From NCBI GenBank assembly GCA_036924855.1, contig JBAGRP010000001.1, positions 1 to 64,000 on the forward strand: DNA of 64,000 nucleotides, in the 5' to 3' direction. The stretch comes from Nitrobacteraceae bacterium AZCC 2146. Lineage in GTDB: Bacteria; Pseudomonadota; Alphaproteobacteria; Rhizobiales; Xanthobacteraceae. The notes under the pieces are model-generated. The model worked only from the letters and a program-made list of their open reading frames with translations. It was not told the DNA's origin and searched no databases. The position numbers were made by a program, and so were the translations under genes. Below, piece after piece: positions 55,332 to 64,000 of the stretch (within the stretch, counting starts at the first letter, position 1; every line of letters starts with the position of its first letter).

Positions 55332-55713
55332 TCCGGTCCTTCTACGCCCAATCCGAGGTGAGCATCTGTCGCAGCGCGGATGCTGGCAACGAATTGTAAT
55401 CGAACTCTGTGGTGGTGGCGAATACCCCACATGTTGCAAAGCAAGATGAGGGGTATTCCTTGCTGCTTACAATGGCGTGCAAAAAAAGCAGAAAAATGCC
55501 GTTGACAAACGTGTGCATGAAATCAAGACTGAGGACGAGGAAGCGGAAGGCGCTGTCGTCAGGCATGACCCGATAAGGCGCCGCCTATGGGCCACGAAGA
55601 TGGCCCGCGTGAAGGACGGCAAACTTGAAGCAGCTCGCTCATCAAAAAGCGTTGCGGCGCGCGACCCTTCGATCGGTCGCGCGATCGGCTGCGCTTGACT
55701 GCGGCGGGCGCCG
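55332..55713. other. Divergent promoter region of the LacI gene and catabolic operon
   Basis: Holds the dyad at 55420-55458 and, to its right, TTGACA at 55502-55507 with a weak AAGACT 17 bases on. A 73-codon Lys/Glu-rich frame at 55477-55698 overlaps it and I do not accept it as a gene. Confidence 0.45.
55420..55458. promoter_or_regulatory. 39-base near-perfect dyad, likely operator
   Basis: Outer arms GAATACCCC (55420-55428) and GGGGTATTC (55450-55458), then CAT/ATG, then TTGC-AAA-GCAA at the centre (55434-55444). Sixteen of the eighteen base pairs on each side of the central three match. It lies 89 bases upstream of the LacI gene start and about 44 bases upstream of TTGACA. Confidence 0.6.
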
Positions 55714-57075
55714 ATGACGCGCGTTCTGATCAAAGATGCGACCATCGTCACGATGGACGACGCGCTGGGCGATCTGCCGGGCGGGGATTTGCTGGTTGAG
55801 GATGGCCGCATCGCCGCCGTGCGACCACATATCGATGCCGACGATGCCGAGATCATCGATGGCCGTGGGCGTATCTTGATTCCCGGGCTCATCAATGCCC
55901 ACATGCACACATGGCAAACCGCGCTGCGCGGCCACGCATCCAATTGGACCCTGCCGGAATATTTCGGCAAAATGCATGCCGGCCTGGCAACGGTTTTTCG
56001 ACCGGACGACATTCACATCGCGACGCTCCTCGGTGCGCTCAATCAGATCGATTGTGGAGCGACGACGCTGGTTGATTGGTGCCATAACAACCCAACCCCG
56101 GCGCATACCGACGCTGCTGTGGCCGCACTGTCGGAAAGCGGCATCCGCGCGGCGTTCTTTCATGGTTCGCCAAAGCCGGATCCGAAGCCCGGCCAGCGCC
56201 ACTTTTCCGAGGTGCCGCATCCGCGGGATGAGGTCAAGCGGCTGCTTGCCGGCCCGTTTGCAGACCGCTCGGGATTGCTCACCTTGGGCCTCGCAGTTCT
56301 CGGGCCGCACTACTCGACACTTGATGTTGCGCGGCAGGATTTCGCACTGGCGCGCGAATTCGAACTGGTTGCGTCGATGCATCAGGGCGGCGGGGCGGCG
56401 CGCACGCCCGAGGGCTGGGGCATCCTGATGAAGGAAGGCCTGGTCGGGCCGCGCGTGAATATCGTGCACGGGAACAATCTGACCGACGAAGAGCTACGCC
56501 GTTTCGTGGATCTTGGCGTGTCGTTTTCCGTGACGCCCGAGAACGAAATGATCCAGGGCCACGGCTTTCCGATCACCGGGCGTTTGCTGCAACTCGGCGC
56601 CGCACCTTCGCTCGGGGTCGATCTGGAGTCGGTGATTTCGGGCGACATGTTCTCAGTGGCGCGAATTGCGCTGACGACGCAGCGTGCGCTTGACAACCGC
56701 GTCGTTCGCAGCGAGCGCGACGAAATCCCGGCTACATCGACCATTCGTGTACGTGAAGCCTTGCGCTGGGCTACGCTCGAAGGGGCGCGCATGCTTGGCC
56801 TCGATGGGCGCGTGGGATCGCTGACCCCCGGCAAAGAGGCCGATCTAGTGATCCTGGACGCGACGGCGCTGAATCTCTGGCCTGTTCACGATCCGGTTTC
56901 GACGGTCGTGATGCAGGCCGGCCCGGCTAATATTGAAGCGGTGATGATTGCCGGCGCGTGGAAGAAGCGAGATAGCCGTCTGTTGCTCGCGGATCGGCAA
57001 CGCAAGATGGATGCGCTTGCTGCGTCCGGCCGGAGAATCATCGACGACATGAACAAGATCAACAGGGCGGCATGA
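55714..57075 (+). CDS. Amidohydrolase of the ATZ/TRZ/SsnA (deaminase) type
   Basis: A 453-residue amidohydrolase. Metal ligands: H-x-H in INAHMHTWQTALRGH, His in ASMHQGGG, His in VNIVHGNNL and Asp in LGVDLESV, with GSLTPGKEADLVILD at the C-terminus. The family deaminates or dechlorinates guanine, 8-oxoguanine, cytosine-like and triazine rings, or removes ring amino groups. ATG 55714 has no strong ribosome site. It is the first gene of an operon ending in a ring-cleavage dioxygenase and a transporter. Confidence 0.85.
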   Translation: MTRVLIKDATIVTMDDALGDLPGGDLLVEDGRIAAVRPHIDADDAEIIDGRGRILIPGLINAHMHTWQTALRGHASNWTLPEYFGKMHAGLATVFRPDDIHIATLLGALNQIDCGATTLVDWCHNNPTPAHTDAAVAALSESGIRAAFFHGSPKPDPKPGQRHFSEVPHPRDEVKRLLAGPFADRSGLLTLGLAVLGPHYSTLDVARQDFALAREFELVASMHQGGGAARTPEGWGILMKEGLVGPRVNIVHGNNLTDEELRRFVDLGVSFSVTPENEMIQGHGFPITGRLLQLGAAPSLGVDLESVISGDMFSVARIALTTQRALDNRVVRSERDEIPATSTIRVREALRWATLEGARMLGLDGRVGSLTPGKEADLVILDATALNLWPVHDPVSTVVMQAGPANIEAVMIAGAWKKRDSRLLLADRQRKMDALAASGRRIIDDMNKINRAA

Positions 57076-57078
57076 CAA

Positions 57079-57990
57079 GTGAGTAAAACATCACGCATCG
57101 GATGGATCGGCGTCGGCAAGATAGGATTGCCCATGGTCGTGCTGGCGAAGCAGGCAGGCTTCGACGTCACGGCTTATGATCGTAGCCAGGACAGGCTGGC
57201 ACTTGCTTCTGCGCAGGGATTGGCGTCAGCCACGAGTGCGATTGCTACTGCTTCGGGCAAGGACGTCGTTTTTACTTCGCTGCCAGACGACAAGGTATTG
57301 CGCGGCGCGATGTTCGGCGCCGATGGCATTGTTGCGGCGATGTCGCCGGACGCCGTCCTGGTCGAGACAAGCACCGTGAGTGCTGAAATTTCCGCTGAGC
57401 TCGCCACGGCGGCCAAGGACAAGGGCATTCACTATCTGCGCGCACCTGTCTCCGGAAATGCCAGCATTGCTCATACCGGCGCGCTGACGTGTTTTGTGTC
57501 CGGTCCGAAGCCGGCATTTGAACGGGTGCGGCCGGTACTCGGAAGTTTCACACGAGCGCAGACCTATCTCGGCCAGGCCGAGGAGGCGCGTTACGCGAAG
57601 CTCGCAGTCAATCTGATGATCGCCGTGTCAGCGGGTATGATGGCGGAAAGCCTCGCGCTGGCGCGCAAGGGAGGTATTGCGTGGCAGGACATTCTCAACG
57701 TTCTGGATGACAGCGCCGTGGCTTCGCCGATGGTCAAGTACAAGACCGCGCCGCTGCGCAGCCGGGATTTCGAATCGACGTTTTCCTGTCGTCAGATGGC
57801 CAAGGATCTCGACCTCATCATCGGTGCCGGCCACGGCGTCGATGTTCCGCTGCCCCTCGCGGCTTACATGCGCGAAGTCTATGGCTCGCTGATCGCGCAA
57901 GGTGAAGGCGAGGTTGATTTCATCGCCCCAGTTCGTCAGGCCGAGCGCCTGTCCGGCCTAGGCGAGCCCGAGAAGGGGAATGCCCAATGA
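57079..57990 (+). CDS. 3-Hydroxyisobutyrate-dehydrogenase-like NAD(P) oxidoreductase
   Basis: A 303-residue beta-hydroxyacid dehydrogenase: IGWIGVGKIGLPMVVLAKQA, LVETSTVSAEI, the substrate region LRAPVSGNASIAHTG, and the catalytic Lys in YAKLAVNLMIAVSAG. Members oxidise or reduce hydroxyacids such as tartronate semialdehyde. It starts with GTG 57079, three bases after the amidohydrolase stop, and ends inside the next gene by four bases. Confidence 0.85.
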   Translation: MSKTSRIGWIGVGKIGLPMVVLAKQAGFDVTAYDRSQDRLALASAQGLASATSAIATASGKDVVFTSLPDDKVLRGAMFGADGIVAAMSPDAVLVETSTVSAEISAELATAAKDKGIHYLRAPVSGNASIAHTGALTCFVSGPKPAFERVRPVLGSFTRAQTYLGQAEEARYAKLAVNLMIAVSAGMMAESLALARKGGIAWQDILNVLDDSAVASPMVKYKTAPLRSRDFESTFSCRQMAKDLDLIIGAGHGVDVPLPLAAYMREVYGSLIAQGEGEVDFIAPVRQAERLSGLGEPEKGNAQ

Positions 57991-58871
57991 GGAATTTCAA
58001 CGAATTTACCATCACCGACGCCGTGCTGGAGCGTGTGGCTGGCGCTTCCGTCGAGCGCACCAGGCAGGTCAGCGAAGCGCTGGTCCGGCATCTGCATGCC
58101 TTTGTCCGCGAGATCCAGCCGACCCAGGCAGAGTGGGAAAGCGGAATCGATTTTCTGACCCGCACGGGCCATATGTGCGACGAAAACCGCCAGGAATTTA
58201 TCTTGCTCTCCGACGCGCTTGGCGTTTCGATGCTGGTCGACGCGATCAATCATCGATTGCCGGAAGGCGCCACGGAGACCACCGTGCTGGGTCCGTTCTT
58301 CGTTCAGCGAGCGCCCGAGCATGAGCTCGGTGCAGATATTTCCGGTCAGATGCAAGGCCAGCCGCTGCTGGTCACCGGCTCGGTGTCTTCGCCGGAAGGG
58401 CGGCCACTGGCGGGCGCGACAGTTGATGTGTGGCATTCAGACAATGATGGCTATTATGACGTCCAGCAACTGGACAAGATCGGCGATCTCGCCATGCGCG
58501 CCAGGTTTCGCACCGATCAAAACGGCCGCTTCTGGTTCTGGACGATCAAGCCCGCCGCCTATCCGATTCCGCACGACGGTCCGGTCGGCGATATGCTGGA
58601 AGCACAGGGTCGACACCCGTGGCGGCCGGCGCATGTTCACTTCATGATCGCGGCCCCGGATTACGAACAACTCGTCACCCATGTTTTCGAAGCGGGCGAC
58701 AAGTATCTCGACTCCGATGTGGTGTTCGGGGTCAAGGACAGTCTGATCCGCGACTACAAGGAAATGCCGCCCGGTATTGCCGCGGATGGCACGACAATGG
58801 CTCGACCATATCGGCATTTGAATTACGACTTCGGACTTAAGTCCGATGCCGCGGCTGTCTGCGCCGCCTAG
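57987..58871 (+). CDS. Intradiol ring-cleavage dioxygenase (catechol/hydroxyquinol 1,2-dioxygenase type)
   Basis: A 294-residue non-heme iron(III) enzyme. It has the N-terminal dimerisation domain typical of catechol/hydroxyquinol dioxygenases and the iron ligands Tyr in SDNDGYYD, Tyr in KPAAYPIPHDG and two His in RPAHVHFMI. It opens 1,2-dihydroxybenzenes between the hydroxyls. The ATG at 57987 overlaps the preceding stop. Its presence says that an aromatic diol is an intermediate of this operon's pathway. Confidence 0.88.
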   Translation: MRNFNEFTITDAVLERVAGASVERTRQVSEALVRHLHAFVREIQPTQAEWESGIDFLTRTGHMCDENRQEFILLSDALGVSMLVDAINHRLPEGATETTVLGPFFVQRAPEHELGADISGQMQGQPLLVTGSVSSPEGRPLAGATVDVWHSDNDGYYDVQQLDKIGDLAMRARFRTDQNGRFWFWTIKPAAYPIPHDGPVGDMLEAQGRHPWRPAHVHFMIAAPDYEQLVTHVFEAGDKYLDSDVVFGVKDSLIRDYKEMPPGIAADGTTMARPYRHLNYDFGLKSDAAAVCAA

Positions 58872-58928
58872 TTTGCGGATGCGGTTCTGAGTTAGCGCGA
58901 GAGTCCGATCAACGGGCCGGGCGCAGGG

Positions 58929-60347
58929 ATGGAAACGATGGGCGTCATAGAGAACGTCGCGAGTGTTGCCGAGAGACTGACCGCCATCTTCGGATCGCGT
59001 GCGACGATTGCGCGCGGCACACTTGATGGCCATGGGGGAAGCGAGGCCTATCACGCGTCCGCGCCACCGGATGTTGTTGTCTTTCCTGAGACGACCGAAG
59101 ACGTCAGGCGCATCGTCGAGATCTGCGCCAGAATGGGCATGCCCATGGTCGCCTTTGGCGCCGGTACGTCGCTCGAAGGCAATACGTCCGCGATCTATGG
59201 CGGCGTCTGTCTTGATTTCTCCCGGATGAACAAGATCGTCGCGGTTCATGGCGACGACCTCGACGTCGTGGTTCAGCCCGGCATCACCCGCAAGCAACTC
59301 AACGCGCAATTGCGCGACACCGGACTGTTCTTTCCGATCGATCCGGGTGCGGACGCTTCGATTGGGGGGATGTCGTCGACACGGGCCTCCGGCACCATGG
59401 CCGTGCGCTACGGCACCATGAAGGACAACGTCCTCGCGCTCGAGGTCGTACTGGCCGATGGCCGGGTCATCAGGACCTGCAAGCGCGCCCGCAAGTCCGC
59501 CGCCGGTTACGATCTGACGCGGCTGTTCGTCGGGGCCGAGGGGACGCTCGGAATCATTACCGAGGTGACGCTGAAACTGCATCCGCGCCCGCAGGCGATC
59601 TCGTCCGCCGTATGCAGCTTCGATACGCTGGACGATGCCGTGGGCACCGCGATCTCCGTGATTCAGGCCGGTGTGCCGGTGGCCCGCATGGAACTGCTCG
59701 ATGATACCATGATGCGCGGCATCAACGCCTATGCGAAGCTTTCCTATCGCGAGGCGCCGACGCTGTTCTTCGAATTCCACGGCACTGACGCGTGGGTGAA
59801 TGAACAGGCCGATATCGCCGAGGAAATCGCGGCGGATCATCGCGGGCAGGGGTTTCAATGGGCGACCGCGCCCGAGGACCGCTCGCGGCTGTGGCACGCG
59901 CGCGACAACACGCTCTATGCCGGGCTCGGCCTCAGGCCGGGCACGCAAGCGATGATCACCGACGTCTGCGTTCCGGTTTCGCGGCTCGCCGAATGCCTGC
60001 TGGAAACCAAGAACGATCTGGCTGCAGCCGGGTTGACGGCACCGATCGTCGGTCATGTCGGCGACGGCAATTTCCATGTCCTCATTCTGATCGATCCCAA
60101 CGATGCCGACGAAATGACGCGCGCAAAACAGGTTCATCGCCGCATGGTCGAACGTGCGATTGCCTTTGACGGCACCTGCACCGGCGAACACGGGATAGGG
60201 CTCGGCAAGATCGATTTCCTTGAGCAGGAGCTCGGAGAGGCCGTCGATGTCATGCGCACGCTGAAGAACGCGCTCGACCCCGCCAATCTGATGAATCCCG
60301 GCAAGATTTTCAGAGCTGCTTCGGCCGGACAGAGAACCCCCCTATGA
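58929..60347 (+). CDS. FAD-linked oxidase (GlcD / D-lactate dehydrogenase type)
   Basis: A 472-residue flavoprotein: FAD domain with MPMVAFGAGTSLEGNTSAIY, DASIGGMSSTRASGTMAVRY, LFVGAEGTLGIITEVTL and the C-terminal GTCTGEHGIGLGKIDFL. The last motif supplies active-site His/Glu of D-2-hydroxyacid oxidases. It would oxidise a 2-hydroxyacid formed downstream of ring cleavage. ATG 58929; its stop overlaps the ABC ATPase ATG. Confidence 0.88.
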   Translation: METMGVIENVASVAERLTAIFGSRATIARGTLDGHGGSEAYHASAPPDVVVFPETTEDVRRIVEICARMGMPMVAFGAGTSLEGNTSAIYGGVCLDFSRMNKIVAVHGDDLDVVVQPGITRKQLNAQLRDTGLFFPIDPGADASIGGMSSTRASGTMAVRYGTMKDNVLALEVVLADGRVIRTCKRARKSAAGYDLTRLFVGAEGTLGIITEVTLKLHPRPQAISSAVCSFDTLDDAVGTAISVIQAGVPVARMELLDDTMMRGINAYAKLSYREAPTLFFEFHGTDAWVNEQADIAEEIAADHRGQGFQWATAPEDRSRLWHARDNTLYAGLGLRPGTQAMITDVCVPVSRLAECLLETKNDLAAAGLTAPIVGHVGDGNFHVLILIDPNDADEMTRAKQVHRRMVERAIAFDGTCTGEHGIGLGKIDFLEQELGEAVDVMRTLKNALDPANLMNPGKIFRAASAGQRTPL

Positions 60348-61873
60348 ACGTGCTTGCGCAAATGCCCGATGCTGCCGGAGCCTCCGTCCCGTTGTTCGAG
60401 CTGCGCGGCATCTCAAAGTCGTTCCCGGGCGTCAAGGCGCTCGACGACGTCTCGTTCGTGATCCGGCCCGGCGAAGTTCACATGCTGCTCGGTGAAAACG
60501 GCGCCGGCAAATCGAGCCTGATGAAGGTGCTATGTGGCGCTTACAGCGCCGACGACGGCGAATTCTTTCTAAATGGCAGCAAGGTGGAAATCAGGTCTGC
60601 CGCGGATGCCCGGCGGCTCGGCATCGCCGTGATCTTCCAGGAATTCTCGCTGGTTCCCTATCTCGACATCGCGCAGAACATCTATCTCGGTCGCGAGCCG
60701 AGGGGGCGGATACCCGGCACCATCGACCGCCGCAGAATCCTGCGTGACGCGAAAACGCTGTTGCGGACCATCGGATTCGACATCGATCCGTCAACTCCGG
60801 TCCACAAGCTTGGCGTCGCCCAGCAGCAGATGGTGGAGATCGCCAAGGCGCTGAGCCAGGATGCCCGCATTCTGGTGATGGACGAACCGACGGCCGCGCT
60901 GTCCGACCGCGAGACCGAGTTGCTGTTCGCGGTGATCGCGCAGCTCAAGTCGAAGGGCGTCGCGATCGTCTACATTTCGCATCGCATGGCCGAGGTGTTT
61001 TCGCTCGGCGACCGCATCACTGTCCTGCGCGATGGCAAGCGAGTGGGGGAAGCCCGGCCCGGCCAGTCCTCGCCCGACAAGTTGATCCGGTTGATGGTGG
61101 GACGGAATGTCGACACCAGCTATCCCCGTGACTTCGCCGCGGAGCCGGGCGCCGTTGTACTGGAGGTCTCGAATGTTTCGGCCTCGAGCGGAATTTGCGA
61201 CATCAATCTCGTGGTCAGAGCGGGCGAGATCGTCGGGCTTTGCGGCCTGGTCGGTTCCGGCCGCACCGAGGTCGCCCGCGCGATCTTCGGCGCCGACAGG
61301 ATCGCTGCCGGTGAAATCCGTGTCGATGGCCAGCTTCGCAGCGGAGGACCTGACAAGGCGTCGCGACTAGGAATCGCACTGATCCCGGAAAGCCGCAAGG
61401 CCGAAGGCCTCGCGCTCATTCGTTCCGTTGGCGACAATCTGGTGGTGTCTGCCCTGCAGAGACTGTTTCCGCTCGGATTGTTCGTGCCGCAAAAAGCGAG
61501 AGAAGAAAGCGGCCGCCTGGTTCGCCAACTACGTGTTGCGACGCCATCGACGAAGCAGCCAGTCGGTCTGCTGTCCGGCGGCAACCAGCAAAAGGTCGTC
61601 ATCGGCAAATGGCTGGCGGCCGGCGCCAAGGTCTTCATCTTCGATGAGCCGACCAGGGGCATCGATGTGGGCGCGAAGGCCGAAATCTTTGCGCTGATCG
61701 ACGGCCTCGTCGCCAAGGGCGCTGCGGTTCTGATGATTTCATCGGAGCAGGTGGAGATCGTGCATGTCTGTGACCGGGCTTATGTGATGCGGGATGGTCG
61801 CATCGTTGGCGAGCTGTCGCGTCAAGAATTGTCGGAAGAGAACATCGTCAGGCTGGGAATGCATCATGCATGA
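60344..61873 (+). CDS. Ribose-type ABC importer, ATP-binding protein (RbsA-like)
   Basis: A 509-residue tandem ATPase. First half: Walker A GENGAGKSSLMKV, signature LGVAQQQMVEIAKAL, Walker B ILVMDEPTAAL. Second half: a degenerate Walker A GLVGSGRTEVARA, as usual, and LSGGNQQKV with IFDEPTRGIDVG. It powers import with the two following permeases. The ATG overlaps the flavoprotein stop as ATGA. Confidence 0.92.
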   Translation: MNVLAQMPDAAGASVPLFELRGISKSFPGVKALDDVSFVIRPGEVHMLLGENGAGKSSLMKVLCGAYSADDGEFFLNGSKVEIRSAADARRLGIAVIFQEFSLVPYLDIAQNIYLGREPRGRIPGTIDRRRILRDAKTLLRTIGFDIDPSTPVHKLGVAQQQMVEIAKALSQDARILVMDEPTAALSDRETELLFAVIAQLKSKGVAIVYISHRMAEVFSLGDRITVLRDGKRVGEARPGQSSPDKLIRLMVGRNVDTSYPRDFAAEPGAVVLEVSNVSASSGICDINLVVRAGEIVGLCGLVGSGRTEVARAIFGADRIAAGEIRVDGQLRSGGPDKASRLGIALIPESRKAEGLALIRSVGDNLVVSALQRLFPLGLFVPQKAREESGRLVRQLRVATPSTKQPVGLLSGGNQQKVVIGKWLAAGAKVFIFDEPTRGIDVGAKAEIFALIDGLVAKGAAVLMISSEQVEIVHVCDRAYVMRDGRIVGELSRQELSEENIVRLGMHHA

Positions 61874-62816
61874 GATTTCTCTCAACTCGCCAATGGCTGC
61901 GATCCGGCGCATTCCCGGCGTCGCGGTGATGTTGATCGTTTTGATCGCAGGTTTTGCCGCGAGCAGTCCTGGCTTTCTGTCGGCGCCCAATTTGTCCAAT
62001 GTTCTGGTGCAGTCGACGGTGCTGCTGCTGATGGCGCTGCCGATGACATTGATCATCATGACCGAAGGTCTTGATCTGTCGATGGGCGCAGTCCTGACGC
62101 TGGCATCGCTGGTTGTTGCCATCGTCACGCTCGCCACCGGCTCTGTCCTGCTTGGGCTGCTGGCGGCATGCGCGGTCGGAACGATGTTCGGTGCCGTCAA
62201 TGGCTGGCTGGTGGCGATTTTGGGCATTCCGCCATTCGTCGCGACACTGGGCACGTTGGGGATGGCGCAGGGCCTGTCGCTGATCGTCAGCGACGGCCAG
62301 AGCGTGGTCGGCATGCCGCGCGCGATCCGGGATATCTACTCGGGTACGATAGCCGCAATCCCGCTGCCAATCCTGATGGCGGTTGCCGCCTATGTGGTTT
62401 TTCACCTGCTGCTATATCACATGCGGTTAGGCACCTTTGTCTTTGCGCTCGGAGGCAACCGTGATGCGCTGCGTTTCGCAGGTATCAAGGTCGAGCGCGT
62501 ACTTATCGTGGTTTACGCGATCGGTGGTGCCATGGCGGGCTTGGCCGGCGTGCTGATGACCGCACGCATGAATGCCGGACATCCGACCGCCGGTCTCGGG
62601 ATGGAATTCGACGCCATCGCGGCCGTGGCGGTCGGCGGCACTTCGTTTGAACGCGGCAACGGCTGGTTGCTGGGAACGCTGCTCGGCGTGCTCACCGTCG
62701 GCGTGCTGCGCAACGGTCTCAACCTTCTCGCCATCCCGTCCTCGGTTCAGGTGTCGTGCGTCGGGGTACTCGTCATCATGGCATTGTTTTTCGACGGACT
62801 GCGGGGCCGGACATGA
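61866..62816 (+). CDS. Ribose-type ABC importer permease 1 (RbsC-like)
   Basis: A 316-residue polytopic protein. It has eight to ten hydrophobic segments and the conserved EGLDLSMGAVLTLASLVVAI, FAGIKVERVLIVVYAIGGAM and the ending IPSSVQVSCVGVLVIMALFF. ATG 61866 overlaps the ATPase stop by 8 bases. One half of the membrane channel. Confidence 0.9.
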   Translation: MHEISLNSPMAAIRRIPGVAVMLIVLIAGFAASSPGFLSAPNLSNVLVQSTVLLLMALPMTLIIMTEGLDLSMGAVLTLASLVVAIVTLATGSVLLGLLAACAVGTMFGAVNGWLVAILGIPPFVATLGTLGMAQGLSLIVSDGQSVVGMPRAIRDIYSGTIAAIPLPILMAVAAYVVFHLLLYHMRLGTFVFALGGNRDALRFAGIKVERVLIVVYAIGGAMAGLAGVLMTARMNAGHPTAGLGMEFDAIAAVAVGGTSFERGNGWLLGTLLGVLTVGVLRNGLNLLAIPSSVQVSCVGVLVIMALFFDGLRGRT

Positions 62817-63793
62817 CCGACACGACCAAGATATTGCCTGGCCGTGCCGGCGGCTTGCATATTTCGGGAGACGTGCTGCAGCTATCGTATCGTCTGCTGG
62901 CCGCGCTGCTGATCTGCGTGCTGCTGTCGCTGCTGACGGACTCCTTTCTTTCGCTCAACAACATCCTGAATGTGTTGCGACAGGCCAGCTTGATGTTCTT
63001 CGTCGCCGCGGGCCTCACGCTGGTGGTGCTGACGGCCGGGCTTGATCTGTCGATTGGCGCGAATGTCGGCCTGACGGCCTGCCTGGCGGGCACCGTCATT
63101 CATGTCACCAGATCGCCGTCGCTGGGTGTGCTGGTGGGAATAGGCGTCGGCGCGGCGATCGGATTCGCCAATGGCATCATGGTCACCGCGCTGCGAATTC
63201 CATCGTTCATCGCCACCTACGGCATGTTGTGGATCCTGCAAGGCGTTGCCTACTGGTACATGGCCGGCGAAACCATTCACGGATTTCCGCCAAGCTTTCG
63301 CCAGCTCGGCAGCGGCTATTTTCTGGGCCTGCCGATTCCCGTCTATCTGCTGGTAATTTTCCTGGCAGTTGGGACGATCTTCGCGCAACGCACCACCTGG
63401 GGGCAGGAGATCTACGCCATCGGCGCCAATCCCGTCGCGGCGCGGTTGTCGGGAATCCCCGTCGCCAGCCGCTTGTTGCTGGTCTACACCATGTCGGGAA
63501 CGATGGCCGGGCTTGCGTCGATCATCTTTCTGGCGCGACTGAACTCCGCCGAAGCCGACATCGGCGAATCCCTGACATTGCCTGCGATAGCCTCCGTGTT
63601 GATTGGTGGCACCTCATTGTTCGGTGGCGTGGGCACCGTGTTCGGCACCTTCATCGGTGCACTGATTTTGACGCTGGTGCTGAACGGCATGAACCTGCTG
63701 TCGATCAGCGCGAGCTGGCAGCCGCTTGTCACCGGCGCGATCGTCATTCTCGCCGTCTGGCTCGACCGCATCACAAGGCGGCGGGCCTTCTAA
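62813..63793 (+). CDS. Ribose-type ABC importer permease 2 (RbsC-like)
   Basis: A 326-residue polytopic paralogue: SLLTDSFLSLNNILNVLRQA, TLVVLTAGLDLSIGANVGLT, LSGIPVASRLLLVYTMSGTM and FGGVGTVFGTFIGALILTLV. Its ATG overlaps the permease 1 stop as ATGA. Having two different permease genes indicates a heterodimeric channel. Confidence 0.9.
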   Translation: MTDTTKILPGRAGGLHISGDVLQLSYRLLAALLICVLLSLLTDSFLSLNNILNVLRQASLMFFVAAGLTLVVLTAGLDLSIGANVGLTACLAGTVIHVTRSPSLGVLVGIGVGAAIGFANGIMVTALRIPSFIATYGMLWILQGVAYWYMAGETIHGFPPSFRQLGSGYFLGLPIPVYLLVIFLAVGTIFAQRTTWGQEIYAIGANPVAARLSGIPVASRLLLVYTMSGTMAGLASIIFLARLNSAEADIGESLTLPAIASVLIGGTSLFGGVGTVFGTFIGALILTLVLNGMNLLSISASWQPLVTGAIVILAVWLDRITRRRAF

Positions 63794-63831
63794 CCATCCA
63801 ACAAACCAAAAAATCACACAGGGAGAATACC

Positions 63832-64000
63832 ATGAAAATGCTGACTTCAGGTCTGGCGCTCGGTCTTGCCGGCTTCGCTTCGATTTCCGCCGCACACGCC
63901 GATGGCGAAACCATCGCGGTATTTACAAAGAACCAGACCAATCCATATTTTCAGACCGTCCGCGTTGGCGCCGACGTTGCGGCGAAATCCCTGAACGCCA
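63832..64000 (+). CDS. Ribose-type ABC substrate-binding protein, 5' part (truncated by window end)
   Basis: The first 56 codons are present. A signal peptide MKMLTSGLALGLAGFASISA ends at AHA-DG, and the mature protein begins ETIAVFTKNQTNPYFQTVR, the first strand of sugar-type binding proteins. ACAGGGAGAATAC precedes ATG 63832. It completes the transporter whose ligand defines the operon's substrate. Confidence 0.85.
   Translation, partial: MKMLTSGLALGLAGFASISAAHADGETIAVFTKNQTNPYFQTVRVGADVAAKSLNA

Noticed and set aside
58437..60191. A 584-codon open frame on the - strand
   Set aside because: Antisense to the dioxygenase and flavoprotein genes, both of which have clear families; the mirror has none.
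1..64000. tRNA, rRNA and CRISPR arrays
   Set aside because: No T-loop/cloverleaf pattern, rRNA-like stretch or regularly spaced repeat was seen; an automated scan was not possible.

Overview
The window looks like chromosomal DNA of an alphaproteobacterium of the Bradyrhizobium/Rhodopseudomonas type (Nitrobacteraceae). I infer this from the high G+C, the 1606-residue NAD-glutamate dehydrogenase, the oxygen-dependent (CobG-type) cobalamin genes, a phasin, many Crp/Fnr-type regulators and several small families I associate with rhizobia. No rRNA, tRNA or CRISPR array is visible. Mobile DNA is present only as broken relics (IS3, IS110, IS1595, an integrase tail).

Layout. 1-5893: a catabolic cluster on the + strand (M20 hydrolase end, enolase-superfamily enzyme, creatinase-like M24 protein, DapA-family lyase, orphan ABC binding protein, PxpA), followed by a frameshifted LysR relic. 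6473-13185: dodecin, an NTF2-like protein, a short AMP nucleosidase and the large glutamate dehydrogenase. 13940-19734: a CYTH-CHAD polyphosphate-type protein, an IS3 scar, a phasin, a Cys-rich small protein, a Crp/Fnr regulator and a site-2 protease. 20266-23447: two methyltransferases and a GH10 xylanase. 24259-32012: nine corrin-ring genes (cbiD, cobM, E, L, K, J, I, H, G). 32321-32640: integrase and IS110 scars. 32976-37258: NfeD protease, slipin, a 60-residue protein and a type I glutamine synthetase. 37325-42386: an epimerase-like protein, a decayed pterin dehydratase, a VOC protein, an IS1595 scar, small proteins and a PLP gamma-lyase/synthase.

42387-52982 is the most unusual part. It holds a CRP-like regulator with an intact cyclic-nucleotide cassette. 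Two near-identical TGTGAA-N4-TTCACA palindromes sit 28-30 bases upstream of TATAGA/TATAGT boxes, in front of two small genes. Next comes a tightly coupled cytochrome P450 / duplicated-domain membrane protein / DyP peroxidase operon, and convergent to it a 1067-residue cyclase-AAA-TPR signalling protein whose cyclase site is altered.

54273-64000: a LacI regulator is divergent from an operon for an amidohydrolase, a hydroxyisobutyrate-dehydrogenase-like enzyme, an intradiol ring-cleavage dioxygenase, a glycolate/lactate-oxidase-like flavoprotein and a ribose-type ABC importer (last gene cut by the window end). A 39-base dyad lies between regulator and operon. It reads as a regulated uptake-and-degradation pathway for an aromatic or heterocyclic compound. 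All functions are inferred by reading the sequence; nothing was searched or computed.
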